From the NCBI RefSeq assembly GCF_947496995.1, contig NZ_CANMFD010000003.1:1-64000 (forward strand): DNA of 64,000 nt. Direction: 5' to 3'. This DNA is from an uncultured Roseibium sp. Its GTDB lineage: Bacteria > Pseudomonadota > Alphaproteobacteria > Rhizobiales > Stappiaceae. Positions 12,891-21,578 of this stretch are shown here, piece by piece (position 1 is the first letter of the stretch; every line of letters starts with the position of its first letter). The translations under genes and the position numbers were made by a program. A model generated the notes under the pieces. It saw nothing but the letters and a program-made list of their open reading frames with translations, made no database searches and was not told the DNA's origin.

Positions 12891-13364
12891 ATGGAAAAAG
12901 TTCCGATGACCTCCGCCGGGTACAAAATGCTTCAGGATGAACTGAAGCAGCGTACATCGGTTGAGCGTCCGCGCATCGTTGATGCCATTTCTGAGGCGCG
13001 TGCGCATGGCGACCTGTCGGAAAATGCAGAGTATCATGCCGCAAAAGAAGCCCAGAGCCACAACGAGGGCCGTATAGCCGAGCTGGAGGACAAACTCTCC
13101 CGTGCAGAAGTCATCGATGTGACGAAACTGTCCGGTGATATCGTCAAATTCGGCGCGACGGTCTTCCTGATCGACGAAGATACGGAAGAAAAAAAGCACT
13201 ACATGATCGTCGGCGACGTTGAATCCGACGTGAAGCAGAACAAGGTCTCGATTTCGTCGCCGATCGCCCGCGCTCTGATCGGCAAGTCCGTCGGCGACAG
13301 CGTTGAAGTGTCTGCACCTGGCGGGTCTCATTCCTACGAGATCGTCGAAGTAAAATTCGGCTGA
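12891..13364 (+). CDS. greA: Transcription elongation factor GreA
   Basis: GreA rescues backtracked RNA polymerase by stimulating transcript cleavage through the secondary channel. The 157-residue protein has the complete two-domain layout. The N-terminal coiled coil carries the tip acidic residues in [23 protein letters not shown]. The C-terminal FKBP-like domain includes [27 protein letters not shown]. It lies 110 bp after carB but behind a strong terminator, so it should have its own promoter. Confidence 0.97.
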   Translation: MEKVPMTSAGYKMLQDELKQRTSVERPRIVDAISEARAHGDLSENAEYHAAKEAQSHNEGRIAELEDKLSRAEVIDVTKLSGDIVKFGATVFLIDEDTEEKKHYMIVGDVESDVKQNKVSISSPIARALIGKSVGDSVEVSAPGGSHSYEIVEVKFG

Positions 13365-13507
13365 CCTTCTTGACCGTGTCTGGTCGGATAGCGCCGGCAG
13401 GTTTCCCCGAGATCAGGGCAGCCTCTTTGTCATATATACATACGCTAGCCCTTTGACGCCTGCTGGCCACCCGTTAAGGTGGGCCGGCATGTGTCGGAGG
13501 GCATTTA

Positions 13508-13990
13508 ATGGTTTTTAACGCTATTGCGGTCTGGCTTTTGATCGCGGCTGTCCCGCTGTGGATCTATCGCTGGATTGTCTATTCCAGGTTGAGCGTGGCC
13601 GGGCGAGAGGTTTTCAAGCGGCGTGTCGCCCGCCGGAAAGAACGCGCCATCGGGTTTGCGCTGCGCCTATTCGGTTTCCTGAGCGTATTTGCCGTAAGCG
13701 TCATCATTGTCGTGTTCGGTCTGCGCTACCTGAAACACGGCACACTTCCGCTCGAACCCTACAGGGAAATCGTCCGCAGCCGTCTTTACTCCGGTGTCGA
13801 GCCGGTCGATCAGGCCCTGGACATGTTCCACTATAATCAGTTGCTGCCGGTGGCCATCCTGACCACATGCCTTTTGCTGAGCATAGCCTTCACACTGGTC
13901 GCGGCCGCGCTGCGGGACATCTCCGTGATCGGGCGGCTGCGCCGAAAACTGAACCGTATCTCACACCGGACCGGCGACGTTATCAGCTAA
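13508..13990 (+). CDS. Integral membrane protein of unknown function
   Basis: This 160-residue protein has three clear hydrophobic segments, at about residues 3-24 (IAVWLLIAAVPLWIYRWIV), 50-72 (FALRLFGFLSVFAVSVIIVVFGL) and 112-135 (LLPVAILTTCLLLSIAFTLVAAAL), with basic loops. GGAGGG seven bases before the ATG is a strong ribosome binding site and supports the start. I do not recognise the family. It stands alone between greA and the convergent Lrp gene. Confidence 0.75.
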   Translation: MVFNAIAVWLLIAAVPLWIYRWIVYSRLSVAGREVFKRRVARRKERAIGFALRLFGFLSVFAVSVIIVVFGLRYLKHGTLPLEPYREIVRSRLYSGVEPVDQALDMFHYNQLLPVAILTTCLLLSIAFTLVAAALRDISVIGRLRRKLNRISHRTGDVIS

Positions 13991-14086
13991 GGCGTGTCGC
14001 GTTCAGCCGGCTTGATGGATTCGGGAACACGCCCGAGACAGCGTTCAACTGAACGCAGGCAAAATGTCCCGCCGGATTAAAATCGA

Positions 14087-14554
14087 TCAGTCGATGGGGA
14101 CGACCGGTTCGTATTTGGTCCGGCGGATGGTCAGCGCCGTACGGACACTGTCCACATTCGGCGCGGCGGTCAGATCGCGGATCACGAAGTTCTGGAATGT
14201 CTGCAAATCCGGCGCAACGCACTTCAGCAGAAAATCGACCTCGCCGGAAAGCATGTAGCTTTCACGCACCAGCGGCCATTTCTGCACCGTTTCCTCAAAG
14301 GCGATCAGATCGGCCTCGGTCTGGCTGTGAAGGCCGACCATGGCGAAGGCCGTGACATCGTAGCCGAGCTGCTTTTCATCCAGAAGTGTCCGGTATCCCA
14401 GAATGAGTCCGGCTTCCTCCAGCGCCCTGACCCGGCGCAGGCAGGGCGGCGCGGAAATGCCGACGCGCCTTGCCAGTTCGACATTGGTCATCCGGCCGTC
14501 GTCTTGCAGTTCTTTCAGGATCTGCCAGTCAATGGCATCAAGCCGCGCTTTCAA
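14087..14554 (-). CDS. Lrp/AsnC-family transcriptional regulator
   Basis: An N-terminal AsnC-type helix-turn-helix (LDAIDWQILKELQDDGRMTNVELARRVGISAPPCLRRVRALEEAGLI) is followed by the RAM ligand-binding domain (YDVTAFAMVGLHSQ, SYMLSGEVDFLLKCVAPDLQTFQNFV). The family senses amino acids and forms octamers on DNA. I start at a TTG at 14554 because GGAG lies six bases upstream and the resulting 155 residues match family length; a GTG at 14608 would add 18 residues with no ribosome binding site. It is divergent from the ELM1-like gene, a conserved arrangement in Hyphomicrobiales as I recall. Confidence 0.92.
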   Translation of the reverse strand: MKARLDAIDWQILKELQDDGRMTNVELARRVGISAPPCLRRVRALEEAGLILGYRTLLDEKQLGYDVTAFAMVGLHSQTEADLIAFEETVQKWPLVRESYMLSGEVDFLLKCVAPDLQTFQNFVIRDLTAAPNVDSVRTALTIRRTKYEPVVPID

Positions 14555-14789
14555 ACCTGTCTCCTTCAAACTCAGCTTGGCCAGACCGGCTTTCCTGCGG
14601 ATCTGCACGAAAGCCGGTTGAACTAGATGTGGGTTGTTGCCACCGAACCGGCCCTGGTGTCTTGCAGGACAAGAGAATCCCGAGCTAACGTATCCTGAGT
14701 GCCGGATTATGATTTTTTGCGCGTTTGTGCAAGACTATAACAAAATTGCGCACGATCTCGAAAGATTAGGTTGGGGAACCTCGCCAAAA

Positions 14790-15794
14790 ATGACGAGACC
14801 GCTCGAGACTGCCCCTTGCTCTGTCTGGATCCTGACCGATGGCAAAGCTGGCGACCTCGCCCAGTGCACCGGTGTTGCAGAAGCCCTCAGCTGTCCATAT
14901 GAAACGCGGCTCGTAGCCCCGCGCCCGCCCTTCTCCTTGTGGCTGCCTTTCGGCCCGACCGATCCGCGGGAGTGGGAAGGAAGGCCCGGCAGTCCCCTCG
15001 CCCCGCCTTATCCCGACATAGCGATCGCCTCCGGCCGCCGCGCCGCCGGTTACCTGCGCCGCCTCAAGCGGATCTCCCGGGGGCGCACATTCACTGTCTT
15101 CCTGAAGGACCCGCGCACCGGAACCGATGCGGCGGATCTGATATGGGTTCCCGAACATGACAAGCTGCGCGGGCGCAACGTTCTGACGACACCGACATCG
15201 CCGCACCGTTTCTCAGCCGCAACGCTGGAGAAGCTGCGGGCGCAGCCGGTCCCTGAAATCGACACCCTCAGCCGGCCCCGTGTTGCGGTTCTGATCGGCG
15301 GCGACAGCCGTCATCACACCTTTACCGAAGAAGACCAGAACCGGTTGCTGAACGGGCTGCGCCAGATCGCCCGCGAGGACGGTGCCGCTCTCATGATTAC
15401 CGCGTCCCGCCGGACCCCGCCCGGCCTGGCCTACGGCCTTGCCAGTCTGGCGAAATCCGGAGGTCATCTCTACTGGACGGGGGAGACTTCGAACCCGCTC
15501 GGACTTTACCTTGCAAAGGCCGATGCCATTGTCGCCACGGCGGACTCCACCAACATGATTGGCGAGGCTACCGCCACCGGCAAACCGGTTCATGTGTTCC
15601 ATCCAGGCGGCGGTCACGCCAAGATCACCCGGTTTTTGGACACTTTACAGCAACTCGATGTCACTCACCCCTTTCCAGGTCCGCTGAAAACCACTACCTA
15701 CGAGCCGATTGATGCAACGCCCGTGATCGCAGAACGCATTCTTGCCGACTTCGCGGCGTTGCGGTTGCAGGACAAGGGTGCCCAGGCAGGCTGA
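14790..15794 (+). CDS. ELM1-like (DUF1022) protein
   Basis: The protein (MTRPLETAPCSVWILTDGKAGDLAQCTGVAEAL...) matches the mitochondrial fission ELM1 / DUF1022 family. Landmarks are the opening WILTDGKAGD, IAIASGRRAAGYLRRLKR, the FLKDPRT segment, the central VLIGGDSRHHTF and the glycosyltransferase-like C-terminal AIVATADSTNMIGEATATGKPVHVF. The fold resembles GT-B glycosyltransferases of the MurG type, but the bacterial function is not established; the plant member acts in mitochondrial fission. The ATG at 14790 gives 334 residues; the frame extends upstream to 14634 without conservation. It lies between lrp and trxB. Confidence 0.85.
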   Translation: MTRPLETAPCSVWILTDGKAGDLAQCTGVAEALSCPYETRLVAPRPPFSLWLPFGPTDPREWEGRPGSPLAPPYPDIAIASGRRAAGYLRRLKRISRGRTFTVFLKDPRTGTDAADLIWVPEHDKLRGRNVLTTPTSPHRFSAATLEKLRAQPVPEIDTLSRPRVAVLIGGDSRHHTFTEEDQNRLLNGLRQIAREDGAALMITASRRTPPGLAYGLASLAKSGGHLYWTGETSNPLGLYLAKADAIVATADSTNMIGEATATGKPVHVFHPGGGHAKITRFLDTLQQLDVTHPFPGPLKTTTYEPIDATPVIAERILADFAALRLQDKGAQAG

Positions 15795-15824
15795 CGCTGA
15801 CAGCGCGGCTCCGGGACAGATTAA

Positions 15825-16826
<1,002 letters not shown>

Positions 16827-16856
16827 ACCGCAGACCGTCCTCCGGAAGGGGCTCGC

Positions 16857-17753
16857 ATGGACTGGGACAAGCTACGTATCTTTCATGCGGCCGCTCAGGC
16901 AGGCAGTTTCACCCACGCGGGTGATACGCTGCACATGAGCCAGTCGGCCGTCAGCCGGCAGGTCAGCGCACTGGAACAGGATCTGGGCGTCGCCCTCTTT
17001 CACCGCCATGCGCGCGGCCTCCTGCTGACCGAACAGGGTGACCTGCTCTACCGGACCGCAAGCGATGTCATGATGAAATTGGACGCAGTGCAGTCCAGCC
17101 TCACCGACAGCAAGGAAAAACCCTCGGGCGCCCTGAAGGTCACGACCACGGTCGGCCTCGGATCGACCTGGCTCACCTCGCGCATCAAGAACTTCATCGA
17201 CCTTTATCCGGACGTGGATCTGCACCTGATATTCGACGACGACGAGCTGGACCTGGGCATGCGCGAAGCCGATGTCGCCATCCGCCTGCGTCAGCCGACC
17301 CAGCCCGACCTCATTCAGCGCAAATTGTTCACGGTGCATTTTCATGTCTATGCCGCGCCGGAATATCTGCAGCGCTTCGGGGCTCCGGTTTCCATCGACG
17401 ATCTGGACAACCACCGCATCATAACGTTCGGAGAACAGGCGCCCGCCTACCTTCGGTCCATGAACTGGCTGGAGAGCGCCGGACGCGTGGCGACCAATCC
17501 GCGCCGCTCCGTACTCAAGGCCAACAACCTTGTCGCCATCAAACGCGCCGTTCAGTCAGGCGTCGGCATTGCCATCCTGCCGGACTATATCATCGACCAG
17601 GGATCGACCCTGGTTCCGCTGCTGACGGAACAGGAAGACAAGGTGCCCATCTTCGACACCTATTTCGTCTACCCGTCGGAACTGAAAAACACGGCCCGTG
17701 TCACGGCCTTCCGCGAATTCCTGCTCACCAGCGCGGAAAAGTGGGTTTATTAG
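16857..17753 (+). CDS. LysR-family transcriptional regulator
   Basis: An N-terminal LysR helix-turn-helix (LRIFHAAAQAGSFTHAGDTLHMSQSAVSRQVSALEQDLGVALFHRHARGLLLTEQG, given here as the family pattern) is followed by a LysR substrate-binding domain. The domain starts near SGALKVTTTVGLGSTWL and includes GVGIAILPDYII. A GGAAGGGG ribosome binding site precedes the ATG. The gene follows trxB, an arrangement often seen in Hyphomicrobiales. Its TAG stop codon is formed exactly at the left end of a 264-bp MITE: TA is the flanking dinucleotide and the G is the first base of the terminal inverted repeat. The present C-terminus (EKWVY) may therefore differ from the ancestral one. Confidence 0.93.
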   Translation: MDWDKLRIFHAAAQAGSFTHAGDTLHMSQSAVSRQVSALEQDLGVALFHRHARGLLLTEQGDLLYRTASDVMMKLDAVQSSLTDSKEKPSGALKVTTTVGLGSTWLTSRIKNFIDLYPDVDLHLIFDDDELDLGMREADVAIRLRQPTQPDLIQRKLFTVHFHVYAAPEYLQRFGAPVSIDDLDNHRIITFGEQAPAYLRSMNWLESAGRVATNPRRSVLKANNLVAIKRAVQSGVGIAILPDYIIDQGSTLVPLLTEQEDKVPIFDTYFVYPSELKNTARVTAFREFLLTSAEKWVY

Positions 17754-18016
17754 GGCGTAAACTCATAAATGAAGATGAAATGGTTTGAGGCGAATTGGTC
17801 TTCATCAAGGAGCGAAAGCGCAGGAAATGTGGTTCATTTTCAAGCCTTTCGCGACGCAGAGGAGGACCAATTAGGTCAAATCCGAAGGACATGGAAATGG
17901 CTTCACCCCGTGTCGTCAGCGCGCTTGACCGGGCAGGAAGCCCGCTCATCGCACGCTTCCTAACTGGGTTTCGCCATTTCCCATGCCATTTCGTCTTCAT
18001 CTATGAGTTTACGCCC
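17753..18016. mobile_element. 264-bp MITE-like element with 31-bp terminal inverted repeats
   Basis: The left end (17753-17783, starting GGGCGTAAACTCAT) and the right end (17986-18016, reverse complement) match at 29 of 31 positions. Both ends are flanked by TA (17751-17752 and 18017-18018), consistent with a TA target duplication. The 200-bp interior has no transposase frame and contains a sub-terminal inverted repeat, AATTGGTC (17793-17800) and GACCAATT (17865-17872). It is therefore a non-autonomous element that a transposase elsewhere in the genome would have to mobilise; the parent family (IS5- or IS630-like) cannot be decided from the ends alone. Confidence 0.85.
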
Positions 18017-18086
18017 TAGAGTTCGTAAACACACCGCATTCGCGGGAACGCGGTGTGTTCCGTGCCGATGACGCCGGTTGATCCGG

Positions 18087-19802
18087 TCAGTCATCCGCAT
18101 CCTTCTTGTCGTGACGCGCCCTGAACGCATTTTCGATTGTCTCGACACTCTCCCGCGCTTTCGCGAGACCGAAATGATAGGCTTGGCTCACGTTGATTTC
18201 CGGCGGGACGATGAGTGCCTCAGGGTCGACAACAGCGTTGATGACCGTGGGCAGATTGTTGCTGAAGGCCTCCTTGAGCGCTGACTGCAGGCTTTCGTAA
18301 CTGTCGGCGCGGAGGCCGACGCCGCCACAGGCCTTGGCGAACGCGACGAAATCCGGATTGACCAGATCGATGGAATGCTCCGGCAGTCCCTTGCCTTCCT
18401 GTTCCAGCGCGATGAACCCGAGCTTCTTGTTTTCCAGAATAACCACGGTGATCGGCAGCTCGTAGCGCACGGCTGTGACGAAATCGGCCATCAGCATGGC
18501 GAACCCGCCGTCACCGGCAAGCGCGACAACCGGCCGGTCCGGGAACCTGAGCTGCGCGCCCAGCGCGCCCGACATGGCGAACGCCATTGTCCCCAGGCAA
18601 GCGGAAAGCACGAACCGCTGGCCGTCGCGCACCGTCAGGTGCCGGGCGGACCATGCCGTCACCGTACCGGTGTCGCACAGGAACACGGCATCCTCGGGCG
18701 CCAGCTTGCCAACCGTCGCCAGAACCGTCTGCGGTTTCAACGGCGTGTCCGATGACGTTTCCTCCTTCACCCAGCTCTTGCGTTCCTTTTCGTGGATTGT
18801 CCGAATGCTCTGGCGAAACCCGTCCTCGGATTTGTACGTAATCAACGGAACAAGGCCCTTCAGGGTCGATCCGACATCACCGTGAAGCGGCACATCGATC
18901 GTCGTGCGCTTTCCGAGCTGCCGGATATCCCGGTCGACCTGGATCGTCTTCGCCGACTTCGGATAGAAATCCACATAAGGGTAGTCCGTTCCCAGCATGA
19001 TCAGGCAGTCGCACCCGTCCATCGCCTTGGAACCGGCCCGCCCGCCGAGAAGACCCAGTCCGCCGACACAATCGATGTGGTGCTCGTCGATCCAGTCCTT
19101 GGCCCGCAGGGTGCGCACAATCGGTGCTTTCAGTTTCGCAGCCAGTTCCAGGATGTCATCCTTCGCCTCCGCGCCCCCTATGCCGGCAAGGATCACGGGC
19201 TTGGACGAACCATTGATAACATCAGCCGCTTGCTGCAACGCCGCGTCTGCCGGAGTGATCCGCGACTGTGCCTTTGCCAGTTGCAGATTGCCCGGGATGA
19301 AGGGCACCTTGCGGCCGGCAATATTGGTGGGCACGGAAATATGCGCCGGACCACGTTCGGACAGGGCCGCCTTGATGGCTTCGAGAAGGATGCCCGGCAG
19401 CTGCCCCGGATCCATCACCGTCTTGGAATAGACGGCGACATCGGAAAACAGCCGCTCGGTATCGACTTCCTGGTGGTAGCCCGTCCCGATGAAATCGGTT
19501 GCCACCTGGCCGGTGATTGCAATGACCGGTGCCTTGTCCATCTTGGCATCGTAGAGACCGTTCAGAAGATGGATCGACCCGCCGCCGGCGGTCCCCATGC
19601 AGCAGCTCAGCTCTCCGGTCAGCTTGGCCTGTGCCGAGGCGGCGAACGCACCGGCCTCTTCATGACGGACAAGAACGAAATCCATGTCGGAGCGATTGTG
19701 AAGCGCATAGGTAAAGTCGTTGATCGCATCCCCGGGAATACCGAAAACCTGACGCACGCCATGTTGATAAAGGGCTTCAAGAACAAGTTCTGCGACGCGC
19801 AT
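18087..19802 (-). CDS. poxB: Thiamine-diphosphate enzyme, pyruvate dehydrogenase (quinone)/pyruvate oxidase type
   Basis: The 571-residue protein has the three-domain ThDP-enzyme layout. The N-terminal pyrimidine-binding domain includes FGIPGDAINDFTYAL and the catalytic Glu in VRHEEAGAFAASA. The central domain includes PVILAGIGGAEAKDDI. The C-terminal PP domain carries the ThDP/Mg motif VVALAGDGGFAMLMADFVTAVRYELPITVVILENKKLG. Best fit is PoxB, which decarboxylates pyruvate to acetate and reduces quinone. Acetolactate synthase-like relatives are the alternative, and the C-terminal membrane-binding helix was not confirmed. GGAG six bases before the ATG at 19802 decides the start over the longer frame to 19859. 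Confidence 0.85.
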   Translation of the reverse strand: MRVAELVLEALYQHGVRQVFGIPGDAINDFTYALHNRSDMDFVLVRHEEAGAFAASAQAKLTGELSCCMGTAGGGSIHLLNGLYDAKMDKAPVIAITGQVATDFIGTGYHQEVDTERLFSDVAVYSKTVMDPGQLPGILLEAIKAALSERGPAHISVPTNIAGRKVPFIPGNLQLAKAQSRITPADAALQQAADVINGSSKPVILAGIGGAEAKDDILELAAKLKAPIVRTLRAKDWIDEHHIDCVGGLGLLGGRAGSKAMDGCDCLIMLGTDYPYVDFYPKSAKTIQVDRDIRQLGKRTTIDVPLHGDVGSTLKGLVPLITYKSEDGFRQSIRTIHEKERKSWVKEETSSDTPLKPQTVLATVGKLAPEDAVFLCDTGTVTAWSARHLTVRDGQRFVLSACLGTMAFAMSGALGAQLRFPDRPVVALAGDGGFAMLMADFVTAVRYELPITVVILENKKLGFIALEQEGKGLPEHSIDLVNPDFVAFAKACGGVGLRADSYESLQSALKEAFSNNLPTVINAVVDPEALIVPPEINVSQAYHFGLAKARESVETIENAFRARHDKKDADD

Positions 19803-19935
19803 GGTTTTCTCCAATAAAAATAATGAGCAACTCCGGCACCTGCCTCCATGAGGAATCACTTGAAGGCAGATTGGTGGATATTAACGTGTCAAACTGACTT
19901 GTCTGCGGTCATCTGCAGTTGGAGATACGCCGAAT

Positions 19936-20184
19936 TCAGGAGCCAAGAGCCAGGATTAACCGTTTAATTTCAGTCTCTTTCTTCAGATACGGTGCCGTTT
20001 GCAGCATCGAAACATACAATTGAGTCGGCCTCGTATTTAGGCAGTTTGCGATATGCTCACATGCAATGCAGCTCCTGAGAATCTCCGAAATTTTCGACCC
20101 GACATGAAAAGCCTGCGAGACAGGCCCGAAAAAGAAATCCACTAGCGAATTGAAAAGAAAGAGCTTTTCAGAAGAAAAGACCAT
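19936..20184 (-). CDS. Possible small hypothetical protein
   Basis: An 82-codon frame (MVFSSEKLFLFNSLVDFFFGPVSQ...) upstream of poxB on the same strand. The C-terminal half looks protein-like and partly helical (ISEILRSCIACEHIANCLNT, PYLKKETEIKRLILALGS) and contains two cysteines spaced C-x2-C. No ribosome binding site precedes the ATG, the base composition is lower in GC than surrounding genes, and I recognise no family. It is listed as a weak candidate only. Confidence 0.3.
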   Translation of the reverse strand: MVFSSEKLFLFNSLVDFFFGPVSQAFHVGSKISEILRSCIACEHIANCLNTRPTQLYVSMLQTAPYLKKETEIKRLILALGS

Positions 20185-20231
20185 CAGGCGAGATATGCAA
20201 TAAACGCATAGCAGACTTGCGCCACTGCCTC

Positions 20232-20260
20232 TTGTTTATGCAGCTTGTGCACCGCATATA
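20232..20260 (+). promoter_or_regulatory. Candidate promoter of the small RNA
   Basis: TTGTTT (20232-20237) and CATATA (20255-20260) are separated by 17 bp and would start transcription near 20268, just before the CCTCCTCCC hairpin. No protein gene lies on the plus strand here, so a promoter with a strong downstream terminator points to a non-coding transcript. Confidence 0.45.
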
Positions 20261-20267
20261 AGCATCA

Positions 20268-20399
20268 CTGTTGGTCAGACGGGCATCACGTCCTCCTCCC
20301 TGTGATGTCCAGATCAGCTGTTCCCCTCTGGAAGGTGATTCTACTGTTTACAGTGAATCAATTCAGACTGCCGGGTCTTTTGGGACCCGGCTTTTTTTT
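20268..20399 (+). ncRNA. Candidate CCUCCUCCC-motif small RNA
   Basis: The predicted RNA of about 130 nt starts with a 9-bp hairpin: gggcatcac (20281-20289) pairs with gtgatgtcc (20302-20310), one G-U pair. Its loop carries CCUCCUCCC (within 20291-20300). A second hairpin around TTCC-cctct-GGAA and a third around ACTG-ttta-CAGT follow, and the RNA ends in a strong terminator. A CCUCCUCCC loop that mimics an anti-Shine-Dalgarno sequence is the hallmark of known alphaproteobacterial sRNAs (CcsR in Rhodobacter, alpha-r14 in rhizobia and Brucella). The RNA lies between convergent space left by poxB and msrP, both on the minus strand, and has no host gene. 5' end and expression are inferred. Confidence 0.7.
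20370..20399 (+). terminator. Strong plus-strand intrinsic terminator
   Basis: GCCGGGTC (20370-20377) pairs with GACCCGGC (20384-20391) and is followed by eight Ts. On the minus strand no T run follows, so it acts only on plus-strand transcription. There is no plus-strand protein gene for more than 2 kb upstream, which is the main argument for the small RNA. Confidence 0.93.
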
Positions 20400-20432
20400 G
20401 TCTTTTTTTTGATCGGCACGTAAAAACCGGCG

Positions 20433-21395
20433 CTACATGAAGAGAAGCTCGCCGGTCATGTCCTTGTAGATCCCGGCAACCTGCTCCTCATAGCCATTGT
20501 AAAGCAGCGTGTTGCGACGCTCGTCGGTCCCCAGCACCGCTTCGGACGACTGCGGCCAGCGCTTGTGCGGCACGGACGGGTTCACATTGGCCCAGAAGCC
20601 GTATTCCTTGGGCTGGATTTCTTCCCAGAAGCTTACCGGACGCTCATCCGTGAAAGAGATTTTCACAACGGACTTGATGCATTTGAATCCGTATTTCCAC
20701 GGCGTTACCAGTCGCACCGGCGCGCCGAACTGCTTGGCAAGCGGTTTGCCGTAAATTCCCGTGGCCATGAAAGCCAGCTCGTTGGTGGCCTCTTCCAGCG
20801 TCAACCCTTCCACATAGGGCCAGGGATACCATGACTGGTTCTGGCCACTGGCGACGGACGGATCGAAGAAGGTTTCGAAACGGATGTATTTCGCACCGCT
20901 CTGCGGCCCCGCCAGCTTGACCAGCTCCGCAAGGGGAAAACCGGACCAGGGAACCGCCATCGACCAGGCTTCCACGCAGCGATGCCGGTAGAGCCGTTCT
21001 TCCAGCGGCATCCTGGCAAGAAGATCGTCAATGTCGAGGGTCTGCGGATTGTCGATCATGCCGTCCAGTGTGACGGTCCAGGGCCGGATCTTCAGCTTCT
21101 GTGCCGCCGGCCAGGTCTGCTTGTGCGTTCCGAATTCATAGAAGTTGTTGTATTTGGACGAGAACTCTTCCGGGGTCAGGTCGCGGTCCAGCACATAGGC
21201 CGGGTTGCGTTTGACCGGATAAAGCCCAACACTCGGGTCTTCTTCGGCAAATGCCGGGCGCATGCCGAGGCCGCTGGCAAGCAGCGCGCCGCCACCGGCG
21301 AGCCCGCCGAGGAGCTGGCGCCGGTTCATGAAGATATGCTCAGGCGTGGCTTCCCGCTCGGGAAGCTCCCAGCTGCGCCGTTTCAAAATGTTCAT
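20433..21395 (-). CDS. msrP: MsrP, periplasmic methionine sulfoxide reductase catalytic subunit
   Basis: MsrP (formerly YedY) repairs oxidised methionines in periplasmic proteins using a molybdopterin cofactor. A Tat-type signal is visible (MNRRQLLGGLAGGGALLASGLG, residues 23-44, cleavage near AFA-EE). The sulfite-oxidase-like fold carries the molybdenum-ligating cysteine in YRHRCVEAWSM (Cys140), and the C-terminal part includes TPWKYGFKCIKSVVKI. A GGGAG ribosome binding site supports the start. The usual partner, haem membrane protein MsrQ, would be expected next to it; neither flank in this window has one. The small RNA and its terminator lie downstream. Confidence 0.95.
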   Translation of the reverse strand: MNILKRRSWELPEREATPEHIFMNRRQLLGGLAGGGALLASGLGMRPAFAEEDPSVGLYPVKRNPAYVLDRDLTPEEFSSKYNNFYEFGTHKQTWPAAQKLKIRPWTVTLDGMIDNPQTLDIDDLLARMPLEERLYRHRCVEAWSMAVPWSGFPLAELVKLAGPQSGAKYIRFETFFDPSVASGQNQSWYPWPYVEGLTLEEATNELAFMATGIYGKPLAKQFGAPVRLVTPWKYGFKCIKSVVKISFTDERPVSFWEEIQPKEYGFWANVNPSVPHKRWPQSSEAVLGTDERRNTLLYNGYEEQVAGIYKDMTGELLFM

Positions 21396-21578
21396 CTCAA
21401 GTCTCCCGTTTGTCCCCGAGAAAAGCCGAAACGCCTTTCAATGGCAAATAACGCCATGGTGACCGGGCCCGTGAGGGTGTTTACCCGCGCTGCAATTCGT
21501 GCACCGGCGGCCCACGCCGGGAGCACGGGCGGGGCACGCCTGCCCCTCCCAGGCTGCAGGAGACGCAGACGTCTTTCC

